Of a stretch of DNA of 64,000 nt, positions 55,542 to 64,000 are shown one piece after another (position 1 is the first letter of the stretch; each line of letters opens with the position of its first letter). Source of the DNA: Triticum aestivum (taxonomy: Eukaryota > Streptophyta > Magnoliopsida > Poales > Poaceae). Both the position numbers and the translations under genes were made by a program. The stretch covers positions 268,618,075-268,682,074 of the forward strand of contig NC_057807.1 in the NCBI RefSeq assembly GCF_018294505.1, in the 5' to 3' direction. The notes under the pieces are model-generated. The model searched no databases and had not been told where the DNA came from. It saw only the letters and a list, made by a program, of their open reading frames with translations.

Positions 55542-56422
55542 TGATACGTCTCCAACGTATCTCTAATTTTTTATTGTTCCATGCAATTATATTATCCATC
55601 TTGACTGTTTTATATGCAGTAATATGCTATTTTATATAATTTTTTTGGGACTAACCTATTAACCTAGTGCCCAGTGCCAGTTGCTATTTTTTTCCTTGTT
55701 TTTGTATTTTACAGAAAATCAATACCAAACGGAGTCCAAACACAACGAAACTTTTTGAGGATTTTTCTTGGACCAGAAGACAACCAAGCTTTAGGAGGAG
55801 GCTAGAAGAGCCAAGAGAGGGCCACATGCCTAATTTCAGCTCTATCAATACCCAAATATTTCCCGTATACTAGAGGGCACACCAAAAATACTTTTCCGTC
55901 GCTCTGCTGGAGGGAGATTCGATCATGGAGGGCCTCGACACCAACCTTGCTGCCCTTGTGATGATGTGTGAGTAGTTTACCACAGACCTACGGGCCCATA
56001 GCTAGTAGCTAGATGGCTTGTTTTCTCTCTTTGATCTTCAGTACAATGTTCTCCTCGATGTTCTTGGAGATCTATTTGACGTAATCTTCTTTTGCGGTGT
56101 GTTTGCTGAGATCTGACAAATTGTGGGTTTATGGTCAGATTATCTATGAATATTATTTGAGTCTTTTGTGAACTCTTTTATGCATGATTAAGATAGATTT
56201 GTATTTCTCTCCGATCTATTGACTTGGTTTGGCCAACTAGATTGATCTATCTTGTAGTGGGAGAGGTGCTTTGTGATGGGTTCAATCTTGCGGTGTCCTC
56301 ACCCAGTGACAGAATGGGTAGCGAGGCACATATTTGTATTGTTGCCATTAAGGATAAAAATATGGGATTTTACCATATTGTTTTGATTTATCCCTCTACA
56401 TCATGTCATCTTGCTTAAGGCG
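55542..56422 (+). repeat. 3' LTR of copy 2, interrupted
   Basis: Starts TGATACGTCTCCAACGTATC and matches the 5' LTR from 50035 with several internal deletions (for example around 55820-55910). It is cut after CTTGCTTAAGGCG at 56422, where copy 3 starts. The remaining ~600 bp of LTR are not found to the right within the window. Confidence 0.85.
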
Positions 56423-57991
56423 TGATACGTCTCCAATGTATCTATAATTTTTGATTGTTCCATGCTATTATATTACCCCTTTTGGATGTTTATGGGCTCT
56501 ATTTTACACATTTATATCATTTTTGGGACTAACCTACTAACTGGAGGCCCAGCCCATATTGCTATTTTTTTGCCCATTTCAGTATTTCGAAGAAAAGGAA
56601 TATCAAACGGAGTCCAAACGGAATGAAACCTTCAGGAGCGTGATTTTTGGAACGAACGTGACCCAGAGGACTTGGAGTGCAAGTCAAGAAGCAACCGAGG
56701 AAGCCACGAGATAGGAGCCCCCCCTGTAGGGTGCGCCCCCTGTCTCGTGGGCCCCTCGGGCGGCCACCGACGTACTTCTTCCTCCTATATATACCTGCGT
56801 ACCCCGAAAACATCCAGGAGCACCACGAAACACAATTTCCACCGCCGTAACCTTTTGTATCCGCGAGATCTCATCTTGGAGCCTTCGCCGGCACTCTGCC
56901 GGAGGGGGAATCGACCATGGAGGGCTTCTACATCAACATCCTTGCCCCTTCGACGAGTTGTGAGTAGTTTACCACAGACCTACGGGTCCATATTTATTAG
57001 GTAGATGGCTTCTTCTCTCTTTTTGGATCTCAATACAATGTTCTCCCCCTCTCTTGTGGAGATCTATTCGATGTAAACTCTTTTTGCGGTGTGTTTGTCG
57101 AGATCCGATGAATTGTGGGTTTATGATCAAGTTTATCTATGAATAATATTTGAATCTTCTCTGAATTCTTTTATGTATGATTGAGTAATCTTTGCAAGTC
57201 TCTTCGAATTATCAGTTTGGTTTGGCCTACTAGATTGATCTTTCTTGCCATGGGAGAAGTGCTTAGCTTTGGGTTCAATCTTGCGGTGTCCTTACCCAGT
57301 GACAGAAAGGGTTGCAAGGCACGTATTGTATTGTTGCCATCGAGGATAACAAGATGGAGTTTATATCATATTGCTTGACTTTATCCCTCTACATCATGTC
57401 ATCTTGCTTAATGCGTTACTCTTTTCTTATGAACTTAATACTCTAGATGTAGGCAGGAGTCGGTCGATGTGTGGAGTAATAGTAGTAGATGCAGGCATGA
57501 GTCGGTCTACTTGTTATGGACGTGATGCCTATATACATGATCATGCCTAGATAATCTCATAACTATGCGCTTTTCTATCAATTGCTTGACAGTAATTTGT
57601 TCACCCACCGTAATACTTATGCTATCTTGAGAGAAGCCTCTAGTGAAACCTATGGCCCCCGGGTCTATCTCTTATCATATTTGCTTTCAATCTACTTTTA
57701 TTTGCATCTTTACTTTTTCCATCTATATTATAAAATACCAAAAATATATTTATTTTATCATATTATCTTTATTAGATCTAACTTTCGCAAGTGGCCGTGA
57801 AGGGATTGACAACCCCTTTATTGCGTTGGTTGCGAGTTCTCAGTTTGTTTGTGTAGGTGCGTGGGACTTTTGAGGAGCCTCCTACTGGATTGATACCTTG
57901 GTTCTCAAAAACTGAGGGAAATACTTACGCTACTATCGCTACATCACCCTCTCCTCTTCGAGGAAAACCAACGCAAGCTCAAGACGTAGCA
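56423..57991 (+). repeat. 5' LTR of copy 3, 1569 bp
   Basis: TGATACGTCTCCAATGTATC to AAGACGTAGCA. Length and TATA box (CTATATATACC at about 56787) agree with copy 1. The five bases before it, AGGCG, are the candidate target duplication but the other side is not in view. Confidence 0.9.
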
Positions 57992-58002
57992 AGAAGGATT
58001 TC

Positions 58003-58020
58003 TGGCGCCGTTGCTGGGGA
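58003..58020 (+). promoter_or_regulatory. Primer-binding site (tRNA-Asp), copy 3
   Basis: TGGCGCCGTTGCTGGGGA differs by one base from the tRNA-Asp complement; the best-preserved primer site of the three copies. Confidence 0.85.
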
Positions 58021-58214
58021 GGTCTTCGCTCAAGTCAAGACATACAAGTACCCATCACAAACCCATCTCCCTCGCATTTACATTATTTGCCATTTGCCTC
58101 TCGTTTTCCTCTCCCCCACTTCACCCTTGCCGTTTTATTTGCCCCCTCTTTCCCAATCTCCTCCTCTCTTCTTCGCTCGCCTTCTTTTGTGTGCTTGTGT
58201 GCTTGTTTGACCTT

Positions 58215-58355
58215 ATGGCTTCGCCTAAGGGTCCTGACCACCTTCTCAGAAGGATGGATGAGATTGAATCAAATATTAGAAGCTTTATGAATTTGCAATT
58301 TGAGCATAATAATTTCTTTAGAAAAGAACTTAAGGGACAAAAAAGTTTTTTGGGG
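58215..58355 (+). CDS. Gag-like N-terminus, truncated (copy 3)
   Basis: MASPKGPDHLLRRMDEIESN and following residues (FMNLQFEHNNFFRKELK) form an open, charged, helix-prone N-terminus at the end of a C/T-rich leader. It replaces the MDPHPLANLF start that copies 1 and 2 have at the same place. It may be the true gag of the partner element, but too little remains to confirm a gag domain. It is cut at about 58355. Confidence 0.5.
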
Positions 58356-58917
58356 TTTATGAACTTCTCCTGCTTTGCGACATCTGTGGCCACATCATCT
58401 GGGGCATAACGTGTTAACTTGCTGAACTCATCCACATACTGTCCCACTGCATGACTCCCTTGGCGCAAGTTGCGAAACTCGCGCTTCTTTATACTCATAG
58501 CTCCTGCTGAAACATGGGCGGTGTGGAAGGCCTGCTGAAATGGATCCCAAGTAACTATATCAATGGGGTAAGTGGTGGTGAAATTCTCCCACCAAGAGTT
58601 GCGGGTCCATCAAGCTGATGTGCGGCAAAACACACTATCTCCGTATCAGTGCATCTTGCAGTAGTCAGCTCCCTTCTAATCTTGCGGAGCCAATCATCTG
58701 CAGCAATTGGCTCGGTGCTGCTAGAGAACACCGGCGGATTCAACCTCAAAAAACGGGCTAGGTTGTCAACAGGGGGTGGTGGCGGTGGGTTGTTGTTGTT
58801 GTTGCCTTTGTTATGATTCTAATTCTGAACTAGCATCTGCATCAATGCATTCTGCTGCTGGATCAACTGGGTGAGTTCCAGTGGGAACACGAATCCGGTG
58901 TCATGTCTCGGAGGCAT
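58356..58917 (-). pseudogene. Chromovirus-type Gypsy gag, N-terminal part
   Basis: From ATG 58917 leftward: MPPRHDTGFVFPLELTQLIQ, a poly-Asn/poly-Pro linker, then the retrotransposon gag domain with RLNPPVFSSSTEPIAADDWL, FAAHQLDGPA, and MSIKKREFRNLRQGSHAVGQYVDEFSKLTRYAPDDV. It ends at the junction at about 58355. It forms the particle shell in this lineage (Tekay/Del-like by motif). At least one stop and one frame change lie near 58810 and 58600. Nucleocapsid zinc knuckle and pol are missing because of the truncation. Confidence 0.8.
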
Positions 58918-59159
58918 CTGATGGGTTAGAAAGGGTGAGAAAACAGAATAGAATAAGGACTAAGAGAGATTTCACTACCATATGCACATGAGGCAAAACA
59001 AACAATTCACTTCATTCAATAACAAACAAGGTTCACACAAATGATCTAACTATGATTACAAATCGATCGAAGCTAACTACTTGGGAGAATACTACTAGTA
59101 ACATGGTGGTCGTCCAGAAATTTTGGTCGGTGGAAGACTCCGTGATATCTGCTCCAGCT
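58918..59159 (-). other. Spacer between leader ORF and gag
   Basis: AT-rich, non-coding, no motif recognised. It lies between the end of the upstream ORF (59168) and the gag start (58917) on the minus strand. Confidence 0.5.
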
Positions 59160-59167
59160 TCATCTAC

Positions 59168-59855
59168 TTAGTCATCATCACTATCATCATTTGCATCACT
59201 GTCCTTGTCGGTGTCATCCAAGATGATGTAGTCCTCCGAACGGATCTCCACTTCAGGTTCTCGCTTATGACTCTCCATGGGTAGTCCTAGTTTCCTCTTC
59301 AAATCTTCATGCTTCTCCAGTAGTATAACAATTTCTTTCTTCATATCCATCATGTGTTGTCTTCAGTTCCTCCTCTAGCTCGATATTCTTCTTCATCAGC
59401 TTCTTGGTTTTCTTCATGATGGAGCACATCTGATTCTTGTATCGGAGAATGTGCTCTCCCATCTCCTGAATGTATGCTGTAATTGATCCATCCTTCCTGG
59501 TACGAATCATCTCTCATTCCTCGTCTCGGCGTCCACATATCTGATAGACGGTGTCTTCAAGCTCCTTATGGTACACCTCACATATGCGTCCAAAAGTGAT
59601 GTGGGCTGCCATGCTCTTTCCCAAGTTCCAACTTGGTGCATCCAAGGTAAAATCAATGGGCTCCGTTGTTGAAGCAAACGTCCTCCCAGGTACACGAACT
59701 TTGGTCCTCCAACGCTCCTCTTCCGGTAAAGTTGCAGAGAAAGTCCCAGTGAAGCTTGGTAGTCCGATGTTCAGGTACTTAGTGACTTCCTTCAAGTGTC
59801 GTCCAAAAGGGGTGTCGTCATCCAGTTGAGTGAACTTGTTCCTGGGGTCCGCCAT
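59168..59855 (-). pseudogene. Extra leader ORF upstream of chromovirus gag
   Basis: From ATG 59855: MADPRNKFTQLDDDTPFGRH, LGSPSFTGTFSATLPEEERW-like middle (LPSFTGTFSATLPEEERWRT), SWNLGKSMAAHITFGRICEVY, then TGA at 59514-59516 where Trp is likely, followed in the same frame by EMIRTRKDGSITAYIQEMGE, a long coiled coil (KKTKKLMKKNIELEEELKTT) and, after a 1-bp frame change near 59335, KHEDLKRKLGLPMES and an acidic tail (DKDSDANDDSDDD). It lies between the primer site and gag, so it is not part of gag-pol. I know similar proteins only from Triticeae repeats; function is unknown. Confidence 0.7.
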
Positions 59856-59945
59856 CTATAGAGTAGAAATAGAGGAGAATTAGAAATGTGCAAAGAAGAG
59901 TAATCATGTGGCTTTTCCTAGTGGCCGCATCCTACAGGCAGCGTG

Positions 59946-59958
59946 TGCTCTAATACCA
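59946..59958 (-). promoter_or_regulatory. Primer-binding site (initiator tRNA-Met) of chromovirus
   Basis: TGGTATTAGAGCA on the minus strand, one base from the TGGTATCAGAGC complement of initiator tRNA-Met, just inside the LTR end GGTCGCTACA. It confirms leftward orientation. Confidence 0.85.
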
Positions 59959-59961
59959 TCT

Positions 59962-62646
59962 TGTAGCGACCATGATCCCAATGGACTGAAGTCTCTGTGC
60001 TCAAGTGTCATCCATGGATCGGTAATGCTGACACAAACAGTACTCGAGGAATTATAGTAGAGTTCAATCACACACTTATTACATCGAGGTCATCATAAAG
60101 AGTATGATTACACAAATAATATGGCTGAAGGCCATCTAAACTAAATAACTGCGGAAGCCTCGAAATTAAATGAGTCCATCAGCTCCAACGGCATAGCTGA
60201 GTGCATGACAACGACCTATCGCACCTTATTCATTGTCTGAGAAGTCTGCAAGATGAGATGTTGCAGCCGTGTAGGTCAGCATGTTGAATATGATGGCAGA
60301 GTTACACTGTAAAGCAATGAATGCAAGAACTATATCTACATGCAATATTTGGCTGGTGGAGGCTCTAAGTTTATGGTTTTGCATAAACCTAGTTTTCCCT
60401 ACAACAAAGTAATAAATTTATTTACTACTCCCAAGTTGTGCCAATATTTGAGAAGGTTCCTCCAACTCAAATCCCAAATTAACATAACCAGGGACACGGC
60501 TAACCATGATTAGTTTATACACTCTGCAGAGGTTGCGCACTTTTCCCCACAAGACTCGACCGCATCCATGATCGGAAGATCGAGACATAGTCTTTCTGAA
60601 GCATTAACTCTCTACTCTGGGAAGACCGGTACACCTACTTTCCCCTACATCTGCTAGTCCACCTCTTCGAGAGCTCACGCAACTTACTCAACTACGCCAC
60701 AACCCATAATGGCTTGTGGCTGCACACGGAAGTTTCTAGGCATGAAATATCATAAGATCCCTTTGAGCCTGGGTAGCGAACCGATGAAAAATCACACGGG
60801 CACTCCAGGATTTCCCAAATGGGCTAGCACTGGATTCTCTAGGTGCCCCAACCAATCCACCCATATGTGTATTAAAGTTGCCACCTTAATGTTATCCAAG
60901 ATTAATAACTCTCACAACTTCCATGTGTATCATGATCCAATCCCCATCTACGAGCATGGCTAAGCAATAATTGAGCATAAAGTACATTCCTGGGGTGATC
61001 AAAGGTATTTAGGTTCCTACATCAAGTACTACAATCAAACCACAAGTTCCCAATCCTACCCATGCAAATATTTGAGGGGCATAAATAATGCATAGTAAAA
61101 ACTAGGTACAAAAGAGTATGATCAAAGTGTAACTTGCCTTGCTGACGATCTGCAAACTCTAATGATTCGTAGTAACAAGCTTCACACTTCGAAAAATATA
61201 GCATAGACAAACAATAGCATACATAAGCAATCAATCAAACGATGCAAAGAGAAATCAAGAAAAGATCCAAATAAAAATTGAAACAAGCAAACAACTAAAC
61301 TAAACAGAAAACAATACCTAACAGCATTATTTTCATGTGGATTAGATCTTAATGGTAGGTACATGAGATTAGCTATGATTTGCAAAAAGAAACGACTCAA
61401 ACGAAGCTACGAAACTCAAGATACAAACGAAACAAGATCAAATACTAATCTGAACTAAACTCAAATTTTAAATTTTCAAAATCATTTTCAACTTGGTTTA
61501 CTGGAAAGAGGGGATCGCTATGAAGATTTAGGCGTTGGTTTCAACTAATTTGGATAAATGAGCTAAAAGTTATGCCAGTTTTAAGATCAGGGGCTAAATC
61601 ACAATTAAACTATTCACGGATAGGTCCCTGGTGGAAAATAAACAGAAAAAGGAAAATCTATCGGACGAACATCCGCTAACAGAACTTAACGAATGAATCC
61701 ATTCATTACAGAGGCTAAATGAGTGAATGTTCGCTAAACTAACAGATAAAAAACCGATCTAAACTAACTAACCGAAAAAAACAAAAAGAACCGGAGAAAA
61801 CCGATTGGTTTTACCGGTACGGCGATGGTGGCGTATCGGGTCAACGGCGAGGCGGGGCGGTGGCTCCGGCGAGGCTCGGCGGCGGCGGCGACTAGCGGCG
61901 GCGGCACGCGGCGGCGGCGGCGGTGCGGGCGGTGGTGGTGGCGGCTTTCGGCGGCGGCGGCAATTGTGACGAGGAGGGGGTCGGCGGCGGTGCTTATAAA
62001 GAGGGGCGGGGTCGCCCGACTTGGGGAGGGGGTCACCCGGCGGTGGCGGCCCGGACACAGACTCCCCAGAGTCCGGCGGCGCTACGAGAAGGCGAAGGCG
62101 GCGGCGATTTGGGCCATGGCCCGGCTTTGGCTGTGCCGGCACAGGAAACTTTTTTTTAAAAGGCGCCACGAAGAAAAAATCCTAAAAAATAAAAATAAAG
62201 GTCCTAAAATTCCAGAAACAATTTTCACCATCTCTACCTAATATTTGGGAATACATGAACATTTTTCTGGACTAAATGGAATTTTTAAAAATGCATATTT
62301 TCTCAAATTTCAACCAAATAAAATAGCAAATAAAAAGCAAATAAAATAATTTGACCTCAATATTTCTTTTCCAATATTTCTCCTTTGTTTTGAAGGAGTC
62401 ATTTTATCTTCTCTCATTTATTTTTATTGAATTGAAATAATCGGAAAGAAATTATTGAAAAATTAAATTGATCCACTTTTCAAATTTGAAATAAATTCAA
62501 AAATGAAATTTAAATGAAACCTCCAACTCTCTCTTTGGGTCCTTGAGTTGTTTAAGATTTCTTGGATCACAACCAAATGTAATAAAATATGAAATGCATA
62601 TGAATGATCTATGTATAACATCCAAATTAAAAATTGGGATGTTACA
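59962..62646 (-). repeat. 5' LTR of chromovirus, ~2.7 kb
   Basis: TGTAGCGACCATGATCC to ATTGGGATGTTACA; on the minus strand TGTAACATCCCAATT...GGTCGCTACA, with TG...CA ends. The next bases leftward are the primer site. The outer end at 62646 cuts another element's antisense ORF, so the LTR edge is confirmed by context. Confidence 0.88.
61820..62130 (-). promoter_or_regulatory. LTR promoter and GGC-rich leader of chromovirus
   Basis: TTTATAAGC on the minus strand (61992-62000) is a TATA box followed leftward by a transcription-start region and a strongly GC-rich (CCGCCG)n leader at 61825-61985. The abrupt base-composition change inside an AT-rich LTR is striking. Confidence 0.55.
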
Positions 62647-63035
62647 AGAATGGAACCTAGCGTGAGGCTGTGCAGTTGGATCCCATAATATTCTAGTAGA
62701 CCCCTGAGGAAGGAGTTGACCGGGAATCCTAGGCCCCTTAGAAGGAAGGAGATGAAGGACGTCCTCTCCCCTTGGCTGGGATTGGGGAAATTCTCTACCA
62801 ATACATCATCGCCCATAGAAGTTAACCCTGCCCGTACGGGGACTAGATCCGCGGGGGGGGGGGGGAGATATCCTTGCGTCGGGAGACGAATGAGCTGAAG
62901 ATGGGATACGAAACAACTTTTCCAATCCCCCTCTTGAGGGCCATGAGGATGTGAGGAGGACCCGGGAACGCTAGCCATGGTTTGAGTTTTTTCTGTGGTT
63001 TGCTCTGTTGCTCTTGGGGCGATGTGAGATGGCAT
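62647..63035 (-). pseudogene. Second Tat antisense ORF, N-terminal fragment
   Basis: From ATG 63035 leftward: MPSHIAPRATEQTTEKTQTM, SVPGSSSHPHGPQEGDWKSC, PTQGYLPPPPADLVPVRAGL, FPNPSQGERTSFISFLLRGL, VNSFLRGLLEYYGIQLHSLT. This is the N-terminus of the putative gypsy-type transposon protein, the same family as 33648-37121 but a different subfamily. It is cut after LTLGSIL by the chromovirus LTR. A run of 11-12 G at 62850-62862 inside the coding part may itself be a slippage change. The parent element therefore runs rightward. Confidence 0.8.
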
Positions 63036-63266
63036 TTTGGAGATCTAACCTCGTTATATAGGCGCTGCCTGTGCCTACTAAAAATATTAAAATACAAAGG
63101 TAACGCACCGTTCACATTTAGTTAGCCGCATGGAAACTGAGGCGACGGTGGAAGGAATCATAAAGACTGGATGTAGAAGCCGATGCCGGACTATCATGAA
63201 TTTAGAGTATGGTGGAGAACCCACCTTGCAAAGCCGAAGACTTATATCCGCATACTACATCATCAT
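63036..63266 (+). other. Spacer between antisense ORF and 3' LTR
   Basis: Contains the presumed promoter of the antisense ORF (TATATAGGC on the minus strand at 63055) and, near 63240-63266, the place of the PPT, which is not clear. No gene. Confidence 0.4.
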
Positions 63267-63759
63267 TGAAGGCAACTAAGGGAGTCCTGGATTCGGGGGT
63301 CCTCAGGTGTCCAGCCTAGGAGTATGTGCCAGGTTGGATGGGCCGTACAAGATCAAGCTGAAGATTATCCTCTATGTCCGGATGGGACTTCGCCATACGT
63401 AAACGGAAAGATTAGAGTCCGGGTGTTTTCTTCCCCGATGAACCGACCTTGTACAAACCCTAGGCCCCTCCGGTGTGTATATAAACTTGAGGGGTTAGTC
63501 CGTAGAGGCTATCTTCACTATCGTCATTGGACTACTCATAGACTAGACATCTAGGGTTTAGCCATTATGATCTCGAGGTAGATCAACTCTTGTAATCTTC
63601 ATACTCGTCGAATATAATTAGGTAGGAGTAGGGTTTTACCTCCTTTAAGAGGGCCCAAACCTGGGTAAACACTATCTCCCCTAGGTCCATGTTGCTATCG
63701 ATCCTTAGACGCACATCTTGGGCCCCCCTACCCAAGATTTGCAGGTTTTGACACCGACA
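63267..63759 (+). repeat. 3' LTR of second Tat-type Gypsy element, ~493 bp
   Basis: TGAAGGCAACTAAGGGAGTC to TTTTGACACCGACA. TATA box GTATATAAACTTG at about 63477, followed by a typical leader and a TCTTGTAATC polyadenylation-type region. The LTR end CCGACA is directly followed by sequence of the non-autonomous Gypsy family. Confidence 0.8.
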
Positions 63760-64000
63760 GTGGTTGTGCATCGAACTTGCTTGCTCATGAAGACCAAGGG
63801 CATTTTGTGGAAGCCTATCACTGAAATATATAAGCCAAGTTCTATAATGAAAAATTCCCACTAGTATATGAAAGTGATAAAATAGGAGACTCTCTATCAT
63901 GAAGATCATGGTGCTACTTTGAAGCACAAGTGTAGAAAAAGGATAGTAACATTGCCCCTTTTCTCTTTTTCTCTCATTTTTTATTTGGTTGACCCTTTCT
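63760..64000 (-). mobile_element. Non-autonomous Gypsy family, copy 4 (inverted fragment)
   Basis: The reverse complement matches the interiors of copies 1 and 2 (about 44655-44895 and 54775-54975), sharing for instance TTATAGAACTTGGCTT and GAGCAAGC.AGTT.GATGCAC. It is the target into which the second Tat element inserted and continues past the window. Confidence 0.85.

Larger units (their letters stand above)
50035..56422 (+). mobile_element. Non-autonomous Gypsy element, copy 2
   Basis: Same family as 40618-47050: full 5' LTR, primer site, the same unclassified ORF, the same non-coding interior, PPT and a 3' LTR cut at 56422 by copy 3. The LTR start here reads TCATACG instead of TGATACG. 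It has more indels than copy 1 (ORF broken in several places), so it is probably older. Confidence 0.87.
56423..58355 (+). mobile_element. Gypsy element copy 3, 5' LTR and start of a gag-like ORF
   Basis: Complete 5' LTR, primer site, leader closely similar to copy 1, then a different coding start. It is inserted in the 3' LTR of copy 2. The sequence breaks off near 58355, where a minus-strand chromovirus fragment begins without a recognisable element end. A later deletion or illegitimate join is therefore likely. Confidence 0.8.

Noticed and set aside
61764..62241. Pro/Arg- and Gly/Ala-rich frames in the chromovirus LTR
   Set aside because: They arise from (GGC)n composition in an LTR leader and occur on both strands.

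Overview
This is nuclear DNA of a large-genome grass, almost certainly a Triticeae species (wheat, Aegilops, barley or rye). I infer that from the dense nesting of transposable elements and from LTR, TIR and coding families that I recognise as common in Triticeae repeats. I see no intact ordinary host gene, no rRNA or functional tRNA gene, and no CRISPR array. Nearly every recognisable coding region belongs to a transposon, and most carry stops or frameshifts.

Layout. 1-67 is the outer end of a CACTA transposon. 68-2727 is degenerate repeat DNA, probably old Ty1-copia LTR pieces. 2740-5119 is a 5'-truncated LINE flanked by a 12-bp target duplication. 6531-7859 is a decayed PIF/Harbinger transposase. 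8526-12317 plus 31621-~32950 is a minus-strand SIRE-like copia element: 3' LTR, polypurine tract and an env-like ORF. It is split by the centrepiece of the window, a 19.3-kb CACTA transposon at 12318-31620 with matching TIRs and a TCT duplication.

The CACTA element carries three leftward spliced genes. They are a TNP2-type transposase (25874-29548), a B3 DNA-binding-domain protein with an acidic repeat tail (22743-23631), and a Transposase_24-type second protein (13258-16305). It also carries a ~662-bp tandem array (18808-22470), tRNA-like pol III boxes, and a 430-bp hAT-type MITE. All three gene models keep consistent splice phases. They are broken mostly by TAG/TGA codons that single C-to-T changes would explain, which suggests a young element decaying in methylated DNA.

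32953-48470 is a minus-strand Tat-lineage Gypsy element. It has a spliced antisense ORF and a pol from which the reverse transcriptase has been deleted. A non-autonomous Gypsy element (40618-47050) with a 1.57-kb LTR and a tRNA-Asp primer site is inserted in its gag. 50035-56422 is a second copy of that non-autonomous family. A third copy (56423-~58355) lies in its 3' LTR and has a different gag-like start. ~58356-62646 is a 5' LTR plus leader ORF plus gag of a minus-strand chromovirus. Its LTR abuts a second Tat antisense-ORF fragment and 3' LTR (62647-63759), which in turn abuts an inverted fourth copy of the non-autonomous family (63760-64000).

The genes do not form a cellular pathway. They act as mobile-element modules: transposase plus accessory protein plus B3 protein for CACTA, and gag/PR/RNase H/integrase remnants for the retroelements. 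The clearest reading of the window is a record of at least six successive insertions, with the B3-carrying CACTA as the most unusual component.
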